A stretch of 64,000 nt of DNA from Paenibacillus piscarius. GTDB taxonomy: Bacteria > Bacillota > Bacilli > Paenibacillales > Paenibacillaceae. Shown piece by piece: positions 35,828 through 44,859 of the stretch. Location of the stretch: NCBI RefSeq assembly GCF_022234545.1, contig NZ_JAIEUI010000003.1, forward strand, positions 292,500-356,499. The letters are read 5' to 3'. Every line of letters starts with the position of its first letter. The stretch's first letter is position 1. Below the pieces are notes generated by a model that saw only the letters and a program-made list of their open reading frames with translations, searched no databases and was not told the origin of the DNA. Made by a program: the position numbers and the translations under genes.

Positions 35828-36697
35828 ATGGCTGGTACGGTTCCCTTGCGTGTGGCCGGGCGGAGTCCGGGAACAAGGACTTCGTCCTCACCGGCGACAG
35901 AGTCCCGGGCAGTGAAATGGCTGCTGCTCTCCCTGGCCGGGCTCGTCATGCTGTGGCTGATTGTCCTGCCGCTGGCGATTGTACTGGTGGAGTCGCTGAA
36001 GCGGGGGCTGGATGTCTACTGGGCCGCACTGACCGACCCGGATGCCGCCTCGGCGCTGAAGCTGACCCTGCTCGTCGCTGCCATTACCGTTCCGCTGAAC
36101 ACAGTGTTTGGCATCACGGCGGCGTGGGCGGTCACCAAGTTCCGGTTTCGCGGCAAAGGCCTGCTGATCACGCTGATCGACCTGCCCTTTGCCGTATCTC
36201 CGGTGATCGGCGGGCTGATCTTCATTCTGGTGTTCGGCTCGCACGGCTGGTTCGGCCCGTGGCTGAGCGACCATGACATCAAAATTGTGTTTGCCCTGCC
36301 GGGGATCATCCTGGCTACGCTGTTCATTACGTTCCCGTTCGTGGCCCGCGAGCTGATTCCGCTGATGGAGGATCAGGGCACCCGGGAGGAGGAAGCCGCC
36401 ATTACGCTCGGGGCACATGGCTGGCAGATCTTCTGGCGCGTGACGTTGCCCAATATCAAGTGGGGGCTGCTGTACGGCATTATTCTCTGCAACGCGCGGG
36501 CGATGGGCGAGTTCGGTGCAGTGTCCGTCGTGTCCGGGCATATCCGCGGTGAGACCAACACGCTGCCGCTGCATGTTGAGATTCTGTATAACGAGTATCA
36601 GTTCTCAGCCTCCTTCGCCGTGGCCTCACTGCTGCTTCTGCTGGCGCTGGTAACGATGATCGTGAAGAGCCTGCTTGTACGCCAAAATCCTCATTGA
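35828..36697 (+). CDS. cysW: Sulfate ABC transporter permease CysW
   Basis: 289 residues. A Ser/Arg-rich cytoplasmic N-terminus (about 1-30) precedes six membrane helices. CysW motifs include [15 protein letters not shown], the coupling loop [20 protein letters not shown] and [13 protein letters not shown]. It forms the heteromeric channel with CysT. The ATPase gene (cysA) expected next is absent: only 100 bp separate cysW from the small YezD gene. Confidence 0.93.
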   Translation: MAGTVPLRVAGRSPGTRTSSSPATESRAVKWLLLSLAGLVMLWLIVLPLAIVLVESLKRGLDVYWAALTDPDAASALKLTLLVAAITVPLNTVFGITAAWAVTKFRFRGKGLLITLIDLPFAVSPVIGGLIFILVFGSHGWFGPWLSDHDIKIVFALPGIILATLFITFPFVARELIPLMEDQGTREEEAAITLGAHGWQIFWRVTLPNIKWGLLYGIILCNARAMGEFGAVSVVSGHIRGETNTLPLHVEILYNEYQFSASFAVASLLLLLALVTMIVKSLLVRQNPH

Positions 36698-36797
36698 CAG
36701 CTTCAGGGGGGCGTGCTAAGTTAATCCTTAGTAAACATGTCGGTAAAAACGGTTATTATTGAAAATGCCCCTTGCCCGGGGAAAGGGAGGCCTGCGG

Positions 36798-37019
36798 ATG
36801 GCAAAACCGCTGAAAGTGGATGAGGTATGGCTGGCCCGGATCAGAGAGCTTCTCGATGATATGGAATTCGGTTCACTGCACATTGTGGTGCATGAAGGCC
36901 AAATTGTACAGATGGAGCGGACGGAGCGTAAGCGCTTCGGGAACGGTGCCGCTACTCCCCGCAGTAGTGGAGATCCCGGCAGCCGGCGGACCGATATCCG
37001 CTCCGGGGGGCGGGGATAA
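36798..37019 (+). CDS. yezD: YezD family small protein (DUF2292)
   Basis: 73 residues from ATG 36798 (GAAAGGGAGG upstream). The conserved core WLARIRELLDDMEFGSLHIVVHEGQIVQMERTE matches the YezD/DUF2292 family, which recurs at the end of sulfate-assimilation operons in Bacillales. The Arg/Gly/Ser-rich C-terminal tail is not conserved. Function unknown; context suggests a link to sulfur uptake. The last gene of the operon. Confidence 0.85.
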   Translation: MAKPLKVDEVWLARIRELLDDMEFGSLHIVVHEGQIVQMERTERKRFGNGAATPRSSGDPGSRRTDIRSGGRG

Positions 37020-37022
37020 TGT

Positions 37023-37061
37023 AAAAGACCTTCGATTGGGTGACCAATCGGAGGTCTTTTT
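37023..37061. terminator. Bidirectional terminator between sulfate operon and VOC gene
   Basis: AAAAGACCTTCGATTGG pairs with CCAATCGGAGGTCTTTT across a 4-nt loop. Flanking A and T tracts let it serve both converging units. Confidence 0.9.
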
Positions 37062-37084
37062 ACGTAAATGGAAGCTGTGGCTGC

Positions 37085-37543
37085 TCACAACGAGCGCATG
37101 TGCTCCCATTCCTCAAACGACAGCTTGGTTGTGACCGTCTTCAGCTTCTCGGGAACCTCTACATGACACATCAGCTCCAGACTGTTGCCGTCGGGATCAT
37201 TGAAGTACACGGAGGCATTGCCCTGATTGGGGCGGACAAAGGGTTCAACCGTGGTTCTTCTTCCGAAAGGAACAGCCTCAATCTGGATCGATTTCAGCCA
37301 GCTAAGCGAATGCTTGAGATCTTCATAAGTAACCTCAAAGGCAATATGCCTCAGAGAAGGATGGTAAGGGGTCTCTACCTCCTTGCCTTCCCAAAGTCCG
37401 ACCCAGCTCCGGCCCTCTACAATCCAGAAAAAGGCGGTATCCTCATCGCGCCAGGCAAATTTCAGTCCGAGCCTTTGATAGAATTCAATGGATGCTTCCA
37501 GGTTGGAAACGGGGAGATGTGCCTCATATAATCCTTTGATCAT
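37085..37543 (-). CDS. VOC/glyoxalase-fold metalloprotein
   Basis: 152 residues, two beta-alpha-beta-beta-beta modules. The probable metal ligands are His9 (EAHLPVSNLE), His in SLRHIAFEV (about residue 76) and Glu in GNSLELM (about 125), the His-His-Glu set seen in FosB-like and dioxygenase-like VOC proteins. Substrate unknown: fosfomycin-type thiol transferase, lyase or bleomycin-binding roles are all possible. The start has AAAGGAATCC upstream. Confidence 0.78.
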   Translation of the reverse strand: MIKGLYEAHLPVSNLEASIEFYQRLGLKFAWRDEDTAFFWIVEGRSWVGLWEGKEVETPYHPSLRHIAFEVTYEDLKHSLSWLKSIQIEAVPFGRRTTVEPFVRPNQGNASVYFNDPDGNSLELMCHVEVPEKLKTVTTKLSFEEWEHMRSL

Positions 37544-37589
37544 AATGGGATTCCTTTCATTGTTCAGTTATTAGTGAGTGAGAGTGCCC

Positions 37590-37898
37590 TTAGTACCGTG
37601 TATTGCGACGTGATCCGCTGATTCCCTCTACAAGAAGGATGAGGGCGGTAATGGCGTGCATGAACCAGCCGATAAAAGGAATCCAGGCCACCAGCGAGGT
37701 AATAACCCCAAGCGCGTTGCCGATGATCGATCCGCCTTCCCTCAGCAGAATGATAATTGCTACCGCATGGAGCAGAAAAGCAATTCCCAGCGGGGCCCAC
37801 GCATTGGCAAGCACAAACGTTCCGCCGATGACCGGCAGGGCCAGAAACGCCTCGTAAGCGAAGGTTCCCCATTTAAATAATTTTCCAACAGGCGACAT
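37590..37898 (-). CDS. Small membrane protein of unknown function
   Basis: 102 residues from the ATG at 37898; GTG 37907 and TTG 37910 in the same frame are also possible because GGGAAAGG lies upstream of all three. Three to four membrane helices occupy most of the length, ending in a basic tail (GSRRNTRY). I do not recognise the family. It lies 46 bp upstream of, and co-oriented with, the VOC gene. Confidence 0.6.
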   Translation of the reverse strand: MSPVGKLFKWGTFAYEAFLALPVIGGTFVLANAWAPLGIAFLLHAVAIIILLREGGSIIGNALGVITSLVAWIPFIGWFMHAITALILLVEGISGSRRNTRY

Positions 37899-38136
37899 CC
37901 TGTTCACCAACCTTTCCCGTATTCATGGTATTAAGCTATTCACAGTTTACCCAAGGACAGGGGTTAAGAATAACCCGCAGACGCATGAGTTGCTGGCTAA
38001 GCTGCATTTATGAGTAATTGTACGCCGGGAGGGGAAGGACGTTTCATTTTCTGCGAAGATCGGGCCGCGCCTTGCCTGGGTTCCCGGGGTCCATTATATT
38101 GGTATCAGATAGCGGAAGATGAGGAGGATACCTAAC

Positions 38137-38550
38137 ATGAACCAAACGGCACAGCCGGAGATCCGGCACGAGCAGCCTGCAGTTGAAGATTATCTGGCCC
38201 TGCGGCAGGAAGCCGGGCTTAGTCCTATGAGTGCTGAGGGAGCGGCTGTCGGGCTGCCGAATTCGATGTTTGCGGTGACGCTGTATGAAGAGGGGTTACT
38301 GGTCGGCATGGGCCGGGTAATCGGTGATGGGGGCTGTTTCTATCAGGTGACGGATATTGCTGTGAAGCCTTCCTGCCAGGGGCGGGGACTGGGTAAAATC
38401 ATCATGCGCGAAATCCGCGCATACCTGGAGCAGGTGCCGGAGCGTGCATATATCAGTCTTATCGCTGACGGAGAGGCAGCCCGGTTATACGCCCAGTTCG
38501 GGTTCAAGCCGGTCATGCCTGATTCACAGGGGATGTATCTGCCACGCTAA
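38137..38550 (+). CDS. GNAT family N-acetyltransferase
   Basis: 137 residues from ATG 38137 (GAGGAGG nine bases upstream). The acetyl-CoA site is QGRGLG (about residues 86-91), preceded by the beta-4 strand YQVTDIAVKPS. The core is compact with no fused domain. The acceptor substrate is not predictable. It is followed 63 bp later by an NAD(P)-binding protein gene, which may be cotranscribed. Confidence 0.88.
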   Translation: MNQTAQPEIRHEQPAVEDYLALRQEAGLSPMSAEGAAVGLPNSMFAVTLYEEGLLVGMGRVIGDGGCFYQVTDIAVKPSCQGRGLGKIIMREIRAYLEQVPERAYISLIADGEAARLYAQFGFKPVMPDSQGMYLPR

Positions 38551-38613
38551 GCGGCATGAAGCAAGATTAGGAATGAAATACTATGGGAAACAGGAAAGTG
38601 AGGCAGGAACAGC

Positions 38614-39246
38614 ATGGATATTGTAGTGTTTGGGGCATCCGGCAGAGTAGGGAGCGCCATTGTAGAGGAAGCGCTGCGCCGAAAACATGACGTCACAGCA
38701 GCAGTGCGCAGGCCTGAGGCCTTCGGGATTCAGCATGAACGGCTGCAGGTGGTGACAGCGGATGTTCTCGACCCGGCCTCCGTTGCAGCGGCCGTAAGGG
38801 GGCATGGGGAGGTGGTCAGTGCATTCGGCCCGGCGGCCGGGCGGGAGAATGACCTGCTGAAGGCGGCGGAGTCGCTGTTGGCGGGGCTGCGTACCGCCGG
38901 CGTGGAGCGGCTGATCGTAGTCGGCGGCGCAGGCAGCCTGAAGACGGAATCGGGGGAATGGCTGATGGATACTGCCGGGTTCCCGGAATCCTTCCGGGCG
39001 CTTGCTTCCGCTCATGCCCATGCCTACGAGATTTACAGCGGCTCAGAGCTGGATTACACGTATCTCAGTCCGCCGTCGGCTCTGATTGCCGGACGCCGTA
39101 CCGGCCAGTTCCGTATCGGCCTGGACCGGCTGATTGTGGATGAGGACGGCCGGAGCAGCATCAGTATTGAGGATTTCGCTGTAGCCGTTGTAGACGAGCT
39201 GGAGGAAGGGAATTTCAGCAGAGCCCGGTTCACTGTGGGCTACTAG
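38614..39246 (+). CDS. NAD(P)H-binding SDR-like protein (YwnB/NmrA type)
   Basis: 210 residues of an atypical short-chain dehydrogenase. The Rossmann motif is GASGRVGS (about residues 7-14), followed by the Arg that selects NADP in AVRRPE, and DVLDPASV. No Tyr-x-x-x-Lys catalytic pair is obvious, as is usual in the NmrA/YwnB group. Typical roles are redox sensing or reduction of small ligands. The ATG has GAGGCAGGAA upstream. Confidence 0.82.
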   Translation: MDIVVFGASGRVGSAIVEEALRRKHDVTAAVRRPEAFGIQHERLQVVTADVLDPASVAAAVRGHGEVVSAFGPAAGRENDLLKAAESLLAGLRTAGVERLIVVGGAGSLKTESGEWLMDTAGFPESFRALASAHAHAYEIYSGSELDYTYLSPPSALIAGRRTGQFRIGLDRLIVDEDGRSSISIEDFAVAVVDELEEGNFSRARFTVGY

Positions 39247-39268
39247 AAACCTAAGGAGGCTGGAGCTG

Positions 39269-40957
39269 GTGGATGTGGTGACAGCGGAGCAGATGCGGGC
39301 CTTGGACCGCGATACCATCGAGCGGCTGGGCATACCGGCCATTGCGCTGATGGAGAATGCCGGGCGGGCCATTGCCGAGGAGGTCATCGCCTTCTGCAAG
39401 CGGCGCGGCGCGGGCGGGGTGGACGGCGGAGCGGGAAGCGGACTGGCGGGCGAAGGCGGCAGCGGCGGCGCACAGAGGCATGGAGCGGGAGGCTGGCTGG
39501 CGGGCGAGGGCAGCGGCGGCGGAGCGCGGGGGTTCTCGGTCAGCGCGGACGCAGCGCTGACCTTGCCTGGGGCCGGCGGCGAGCACTGGCTCGTCCTCGC
39601 CGGCAAAGGCAACAACGGCGGCGATGGCCTCGCCGCCGCCAGGCACCTGCGTGAGGCTGGCATCGCCGTCACGCTGGTATACGCGGCCGCGCCCGAGTCG
39701 CTGGCCGGCGAAGCCGCCCTGCAGCGGGATGCCGCTGCAGCCCTGGGCGTTCCTGCCGCCGTCTGGGGCAGGGACGCCGTGGACCTTACGGCCTGCAGCG
39801 GCATCGTCGATGCGCTGCTTGGCACCGGCAGCGCGGGCGCCCCGCGCGGTGCCTATGCGGAGCTGATTGCCGCAGCGAATGCCAGCGGCAGACCGATTGT
39901 GTCCGCGGATATCCCCAGCGGGCTGGACGCGGACACGGGGCAGACGCATGAGCCCTGCATTCATGCGGCGGTGACCGTCTGCCTCGCGTTCCTCAAGCGC
40001 GGGCTGGTGCAATATCCCGGCGCGGGAGCCGCCGGGCAGGTGGTGGTCCGCTCCATCGGCATCCCCGCGGCCCTGGCCCGCGAGAGCGGCGTCCAGGCCA
40101 GCCTGCTGACGCCGGAGACCCTGCGGACACAGCTCCAGGTGGATGTGTCGCGCCGCCGTTCGCCCGAGGGCCATAAAGGCACCTACGGGCATGTCCTGCT
40201 GGCCGCAGGCAGCCTGCGCATGAGCGGGGCAGGCCTGCTGTCTGCCCGCGCTGCGCTGCGCGCCGGCTGCGGGCTGGTCACCTGGGCGCTGCCGGAGGGA
40301 CTGCTGCCCCATATAATCGGCGCCGCACCGGAGCTGATGCTGGCCCCGGTATCCGGGGGCAGCGGGGAGTGGATTAACGGTACGGATGCAGAGGTGCTGC
40401 GGCTGAGTGCCAGCCGCGATTGCCTGGCGCTCGGTCCGGGGCTGGGCCGGTTCAAAGGGGATACAGAGTGGCTCCGCAGACTGTGGGAGGGAACCGGGGT
40501 TCCCCTGATTGTGGATGCGGATGCGCTGAATATACTGGCGGACGCGGATTACGGGGCCTGGAGCCGCCGCCATCCGGTCATTCTGACCCCGCATCCCGGG
40601 GAAATGGCCCGCCTGGCGGGGACTTCTGCTGCGGAGGTGCAGCGGGACCGGATCGGACTGGCACTGTCATTTGCGCGGCAGCATAGGGTGATCCTGGTGC
40701 TAAAAGGGGCCCATACGGTGATCGCTACGCCGGAAGGGCGGGCCTATATCAACATCACGGGGCATCCGGGAATGGGCACCGGCGGCGCAGGCGATGTGCT
40801 GACCGGGATGATCGCCGGCCTGCTGGCACAGGGGCTGGACGCTGCGCAAGCCGCCGCGTTCGGTGTCTACCTGCACGGGCTTGCCGGAGAACGCGCCGCC
40901 CGGAAGCGGGAGCATCCCGCCGCGCTGATCGCCGGAGATATTATAGAGGCGCTGTAA
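39269..40957 (+). CDS. nnr: Bifunctional NAD(P)H-hydrate epimerase / ADP-dependent dehydratase
   Basis: 562 residues. Repairs damaged NAD(P)HX: the N-terminal YjeF_N domain epimerises it (GKGNNGGDG near 112-120, DIPSGLDADTG) and the C-terminal ribokinase-like domain dehydrates it with ADP (GHKGTYGHVL, PHPGEMARL, GTGGAGDVLTG). The start is GTG 39269, nine bases after AAGGAGG. Odd feature: residues about 46-103 are a Gly/Ala-rich low-complexity insertion with an internal repeat (GWLAGEGSGGGARG versus SGLAGEGGSGGAQRHG) between helix 1 and the first strand, making it longer than the usual ~500 residues. Confidence 0.93.
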   Translation: MDVVTAEQMRALDRDTIERLGIPAIALMENAGRAIAEEVIAFCKRRGAGGVDGGAGSGLAGEGGSGGAQRHGAGGWLAGEGSGGGARGFSVSADAALTLPGAGGEHWLVLAGKGNNGGDGLAAARHLREAGIAVTLVYAAAPESLAGEAALQRDAAAALGVPAAVWGRDAVDLTACSGIVDALLGTGSAGAPRGAYAELIAAANASGRPIVSADIPSGLDADTGQTHEPCIHAAVTVCLAFLKRGLVQYPGAGAAGQVVVRSIGIPAALARESGVQASLLTPETLRTQLQVDVSRRRSPEGHKGTYGHVLLAAGSLRMSGAGLLSARAALRAGCGLVTWALPEGLLPHIIGAAPELMLAPVSGGSGEWINGTDAEVLRLSASRDCLALGPGLGRFKGDTEWLRRLWEGTGVPLIVDADALNILADADYGAWSRRHPVILTPHPGEMARLAGTSAAEVQRDRIGLALSFARQHRVILVLKGAHTVIATPEGRAYINITGHPGMGTGGAGDVLTGMIAGLLAQGLDAAQAAAFGVYLHGLAGERAARKREHPAALIAGDIIEAL

Positions 40958-41020
40958 TTGGCAATGTCTAAGCATAAAGAGTAGCTAGGGTCAGCAAGAC
41001 TGTCCGGATGAGGTGCAATA

Positions 41021-41088
41021 ATGCACTTGAACTTGCCGAAAGTGAGCCAGGCGAGCAAAGGAGGAGCACAAGTGCACCCGAATCCCGG
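41021..41088. repeat. Paired TGCAC repeat, 51-bp spacing
   Basis: ATGCACTTGAACTTGCCG at 41021 and GTGCACCCGAATCCCGGG at 41072, 51 bp apart, in the gap between two convergent genes. They match weakly but keep the period of the other families. Confidence 0.3.
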
Positions 41089-41107
41089 GAGCCGAACCGG
41101 CAGCGGA

Positions 41108-41563
41108 TCAGACCACAACCAGGCAAAGCAGCGGGATGAACAAGGCGAACAGCGGCAGCAGCAGCGGGTAACGCTCGCCGGCGATCTGGGCGAGACGGAA
41201 CACCAGGAGCACGGCGAGTCCGGTCAGGCCGGAGGCTATGGCGCTGCCGCCCTGCTCCGAGGCCAGCCACAGACCCGCGCCATAGCCGGCTATGGCATAC
41301 AGGGCGAGCGCCGCGCTCAGCATGGTAGAGCGGAACAGGCGCAGCAGCGCATCGGCAACAATGGCGGCAGGCAGGCCGTAAGCGTAAATGGCATAGGGCA
41401 CCGATACAGGCCAGCCGGAGGGAATGCCATCCTCGTAGCCATGGACCAGCAGGAACAGGGAGACCAGAATGAAGGTCAAACCGGCCGCCGCCAGCTTGGT
41501 CAGGGCGTACATGCCGGCGTTCAGACGGACAGAGGGCAGATCGTAATCCTTATCATGGATCAT
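41108..41563 (-). CDS. Hypothetical integral membrane protein
   Basis: 151 residues from ATG 41563, chosen because GAAAGGATGG lies nine bases upstream (the frame is open to 41617). About five membrane helices with short charged loops (ADALLRLFRS, FRLAQIAGERYP). No family recognised. It is oriented away from the SDR gene's promoter and follows it on the minus strand, so the two may be cotranscribed. Confidence 0.6.
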   Translation of the reverse strand: MIHDKDYDLPSVRLNAGMYALTKLAAAGLTFILVSLFLLVHGYEDGIPSGWPVSVPYAIYAYGLPAAIVADALLRLFRSTMLSAALALYAIAGYGAGLWLASEQGGSAIASGLTGLAVLLVFRLAQIAGERYPLLLPLFALFIPLLCLVVV

Positions 41564-41664
41564 TACTAACCATCCTTTCGGGGGGAGATGGGGGTGGACG
41601 GGGATTAACCGGGCCAAGGCATCCCAACGAAATAAGGGGGATATCCGGCGCGAACAGACCAGGC

Positions 41665-42561
41665 CTAACTCGTGACCATATCCCCGCCGTTCACATGAAT
41701 GCAGGTGCCTGTAACATACGAAGCATCGCTGCTGGCCAGGTAGACATAGGCTCCTGCCAGCTCATAGGGCTGCGCAGCCCTCTTGAACGGAGTCTCTGTC
41801 CCGAAGACACTGACCTCCTCGGCGGAGAAGCTGGAGGGAATCAGCGGTGTCCATACCGGCCCCGGAGCGACACTGTTCACCCGGATTCCGCTGTCTGCAA
41901 GCGAGAGGGCCAGGGAACGGGTGAAGGAGACGATCGCGCCTTTGGTGGAGGAGTAGTCGATCAGTTCTTTATGGCCCCGGTAAGCGGTGATGGATGCGGT
42001 GTTGATGATACAGCTCCCCCGGCGCATGTGCGGGAGGGCAGCCTGGGTCAGGAAAAAGAAAGGGAAGATATTCGTCCGGTACGTCTGATAGAGCTGCTCC
42101 TCTGAGATATCCAGAATGCTTTTCTGCGGATACTGCACGCCATGGTTGTTCACCAGGATGTCCAGCTTGCCGAAGGTCTGCACAGTGTGCCCGACCGCCT
42201 GGAAGCAGTTAGCCTTGTGGCGCAGGTCGGTCTCGATCCGCAGGCAGCGCTGTCCAAGCTCTTCAATCCGGCGCTGGGTGGCAGCGGCATCGGAGACCTC
42301 ATCCAAATATGCGATGGCGATATCAGCCCCTTCCCTGGCAAAAGCGACCGCAGCCGCCCTTCCGATACCGCTGTCGCCGCCGGTGATGAGCGCGGTTTTT
42401 CCGTGAAGGCGTCCCTTGCGGTCTTCAGGCTGCTCGCTGATGGGCAGGGGCTGCATCAGGCTCTCAAGCCCGGGCTGGCGGTCCTGGTGCTGCGGGGGAA
42501 ATGCGATCGGCTGCACACGGCAGACCGTTTTTTCACCGTAATAGGGGTATACGGGGTTCAT
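41665..42561 (-). CDS. SDR family oxidoreductase (general stress protein 39/YdaD-like)
   Basis: 298 residues from ATG 42561 (CAAGGAGGAGC upstream). An N-terminal extension of about 45 residues (proline-rich, PPQHQDRQPG) precedes the classical SDR core: cofactor motif GGDSGIGR, NNHGVQ, catalytic Ser-Tyr-x-x-x-Lys in YSSTKGA and PGPVWTPL. The extension and core match the YdaD/YhdF/YhxC group, often annotated as glucose-dehydrogenase-like stress proteins. Substrate uncertain. Confidence 0.88.
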   Translation of the reverse strand: MNPVYPYYGEKTVCRVQPIAFPPQHQDRQPGLESLMQPLPISEQPEDRKGRLHGKTALITGGDSGIGRAAAVAFAREGADIAIAYLDEVSDAAATQRRIEELGQRCLRIETDLRHKANCFQAVGHTVQTFGKLDILVNNHGVQYPQKSILDISEEQLYQTYRTNIFPFFFLTQAALPHMRRGSCIINTASITAYRGHKELIDYSSTKGAIVSFTRSLALSLADSGIRVNSVAPGPVWTPLIPSSFSAEEVSVFGTETPFKRAAQPYELAGAYVYLASSDASYVTGTCIHVNGGDMVTS

Positions 42562-42669
42562 TGGGGGCTCCTCCTTGCTTATGGGCTGTTTCGTATAATG
42601 GTATGCATGAGCCCAGAGAAGGGTGCGCCGCCCGATTACATACAACAGTTATAGAATGGGAGAGAATAC

Positions 42670-43089
42670 ATGCTATACAGATCTATGATTGCAGAGGACT
42701 ATGAAGCCGCTTATCACTTATGGGAAAATACAGACGGGATGGGTCTCAGCGAGGTCGATTCCCGTGAAGAGATCCTCCGTTACCTGGAGCGCAATCCGGG
42801 GATCAGCCAGGTGTGTATAGAGGATGACGGCACCCTTGCGGGTACGGCAATGTGCGGACATGACGGGCGCAGAGGCTATATGTACCATGTCGCTGTCAGC
42901 AGCAGCAGCCGTGGGCAGGGCGCGGGGCGTGAGCTGGTCAAGCGCTGTCTGGAGCGCCTCCGGGAGGAGGGCATTATGAAATGCCACCTGATGGTCATAG
43001 AGGGGAATAGCCTGGGGCGCAGCTTCTGGGCCGGCTCCGGCTGGCAGGAACGGGACGGACTGGTGCTGTTCTCCCAAGACTGCCGATAG
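42670..43089 (+). CDS. GNAT family N-acetyltransferase
   Basis: 139 residues. The acetyl-CoA loop is RGQGAG (about residues 80-85) after the strand YMYHVAVSSSS. A C-terminal RSFWAGSGWQERDGLV segment is typical of single-domain GNATs. Preceded by GGGAGAGAA. Divergent from the SDR gene; the 108-bp gap probably holds both promoters. Acceptor unknown. Confidence 0.87.
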   Translation: MLYRSMIAEDYEAAYHLWENTDGMGLSEVDSREEILRYLERNPGISQVCIEDDGTLAGTAMCGHDGRRGYMYHVAVSSSSRGQGAGRELVKRCLERLREEGIMKCHLMVIEGNSLGRSFWAGSGWQERDGLVLFSQDCR

Positions 43090-43130
43090 GTCACAACTGA
43101 TGTGATAGTGTAGCTTTACTGCGGAAGCAG

Positions 43131-43136
43131 TATAAT
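43131..43136 (+). promoter_or_regulatory. -10 box before L-serine dehydratase genes
   Basis: Perfect TATAAT in AGCAGTATAATATATAAG, 72 bp before sdaAB. No convincing -35 box at normal spacing. Confidence 0.5.
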
Positions 43137-43208
43137 ATATAAGAGCTGTGCAAGAATTGGCATCATTCTATGTGCATTGCCCAATTTCAATAGCGGGAGA
43201 CGTTAACA

Positions 43209-43922
43209 ATGCGTTTTAAAGATGTATTCTCAATTATTGGTCCGGCGATGGTCGGGCCGTCCAGCTCGCACACTGCGGGGGCGGCAAGGATCGGCAGAGC
43301 GGCGAGGCAGGTGCTGGGGGAGTTGCCCCGGGAGGCGGAGGTTACCTTTTTTGGCTCTTTTGCCGCTACCTATCAGGGGCATGGGACTGACCGCGCGATT
43401 GCCGGAGGGCTGCTTAATTTCGCGACTGACGATCCCCGGCTGCCCGATTCGATCGAGCTTGCCGCCGAGGCCGGAATGAAGGTCACTTTCGGCCAGGGGA
43501 CGGGTCTGTTCCCGCATCCCAATACGGTCCGTCTGCGGCTGGTCGGCAGTGAGAGCGGGACCGAGCTGACGCTGACCGGCACTTCTATTGGCGGAGGCAA
43601 TATTGAGATTGTAGATATTGACGGCTTCAGTGTGAAGCTGACCGGCATGTATCCGACTGTGCTGATTCAGCATATGGACTATCTGGGTGTGCTCGCCAGT
43701 GTGACGGATGTGATGCGGAACGGACAGCTCAACATCGGACATATGTCCCTGGACCGGAAGAACCGCAGCGGAGCCGCCTTGACGGTGCTGGAGCTGGACG
43801 AGGCAGCCACACAGGAGCTGCTGCAGAATCTGCGGGCGCTGCCAGCCGTGAAGACAGTCAAGCTGGTTGATTTGAATGAGAATAATGTACAAGATCAGAA
43901 GGGGAAGGACATCACATCATGA
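43209..43922 (+). CDS. sdaAB: L-serine dehydratase, iron-sulfur-dependent, beta subunit
   Basis: 237 residues. It partners the alpha subunit in deaminating L-serine to pyruvate and ammonia. N-terminal SIIGPAMVGPSSSHTAGAARIG and GHGTDRAIAGGLL are family signatures; the C-terminal ~70 residues form an ACT domain (about 150-225, LGVLASVTDVM) that probably binds serine. Its stop overlaps the alpha-subunit start by ATGA, so the two are coupled. Confidence 0.95.
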   Translation: MRFKDVFSIIGPAMVGPSSSHTAGAARIGRAARQVLGELPREAEVTFFGSFAATYQGHGTDRAIAGGLLNFATDDPRLPDSIELAAEAGMKVTFGQGTGLFPHPNTVRLRLVGSESGTELTLTGTSIGGGNIEIVDIDGFSVKLTGMYPTVLIQHMDYLGVLASVTDVMRNGQLNIGHMSLDRKNRSGAALTVLELDEAATQELLQNLRALPAVKTVKLVDLNENNVQDQKGKDITS

Positions 43923-44797
43923 ATTTTCAAACACTCAGCGAACTGGCTGTGTTATGCGGGGAGCGCGGACTGGGCATCGGCGCGCTGATGCTGGAGGAGC
44001 AGAGCGCGGAATCCGGGCGCTCCAAGGAGCAGGAATTCGCCACGATGCGGCAGTATTACGGCGTGATGAAAGAGGCGGTCCAGCGCGGCCTGACGGAGGA
44101 TACCACCTCGCGCAGCGGCCTGACCGGACTGGATGCCCAGCGGGTGGCGGCTTATAATGCGGCAGATGAGCCTTGTCTCGGCGGCCCGGCCGGCCAGGCT
44201 ATGGCGTATGCCCTGGCAGTCTCCGAGGTGAATGCCTCAATGGGACGGATTATTGCCACGCCGACTGCAGGGTCCTGCGGCATCATTCCCGGCGTATTCC
44301 TGAGCTGCCAGGAGCGCTTCGGCTGGGACGATGATTATATGGTCTCCGGGCTGTTTGCCGCCGGGGCAATCGGCTATGTGATCGCAAATAATTCCTTCGT
44401 CTCAGGAGCGGAGGGCGGCTGCCAGGCTGAGGTCGGTTCGGCGATCGGCATGGCGGCCGGAGCGTTAACCGAGATGCGCGGCGGGACACCGGCGCAGGCG
44501 GTACATGCAGTAGGACTCGCGCTGAAGAACACCCTGGGCCTGATCTGCGACCCGGTAGGCGGGCTTGTAGAGATTCCCTGCATCGTCCGCAACGGCTTCG
44601 GTGCGGTAACGGCGCTGGCAGCGGCGGATATGGCGCTGGCTGGTGTCCGCAGCGTGATACCTTCCGATGAGGTGATCAAGGTGATGCTGGAGGTCGGCTC
44701 CGCCATGCCGGAGAAGCACCGCGAGACCGCCGGGGGCGGACTGGCGCAGACGCCGACCGGCCGCCAGATTATGAAGGACCTGCGCAAGACCAAATAA
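43919..44797 (+). CDS. sdaAA: L-serine dehydratase, iron-sulfur-dependent, alpha subunit
   Basis: 292-residue catalytic subunit that carries the oxygen-sensitive 4Fe-4S cluster. Family motifs: DTTSRSGLTGLDAQRV, TAGSCGIIPG (first cluster Cys), GAEGGCQAEVGSA, and CDPVGGLVEIPC (further Cys pair). The Cys residues needed for the cluster are all present. Length and order match the Bacillus two-subunit enzyme. No terminator is apparent downstream. Confidence 0.95.
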   Translation: MNFQTLSELAVLCGERGLGIGALMLEEQSAESGRSKEQEFATMRQYYGVMKEAVQRGLTEDTTSRSGLTGLDAQRVAAYNAADEPCLGGPAGQAMAYALAVSEVNASMGRIIATPTAGSCGIIPGVFLSCQERFGWDDDYMVSGLFAAGAIGYVIANNSFVSGAEGGCQAEVGSAIGMAAGALTEMRGGTPAQAVHAVGLALKNTLGLICDPVGGLVEIPCIVRNGFGAVTALAAADMALAGVRSVIPSDEVIKVMLEVGSAMPEKHRETAGGGLAQTPTGRQIMKDLRKTK

Positions 44798-44859
44798 CCG
44801 GAGGGTTCAGGGAGCGGCACTCAGCGGAATCGGCGGCACTAAGCCGCATTCAGCCGAAT

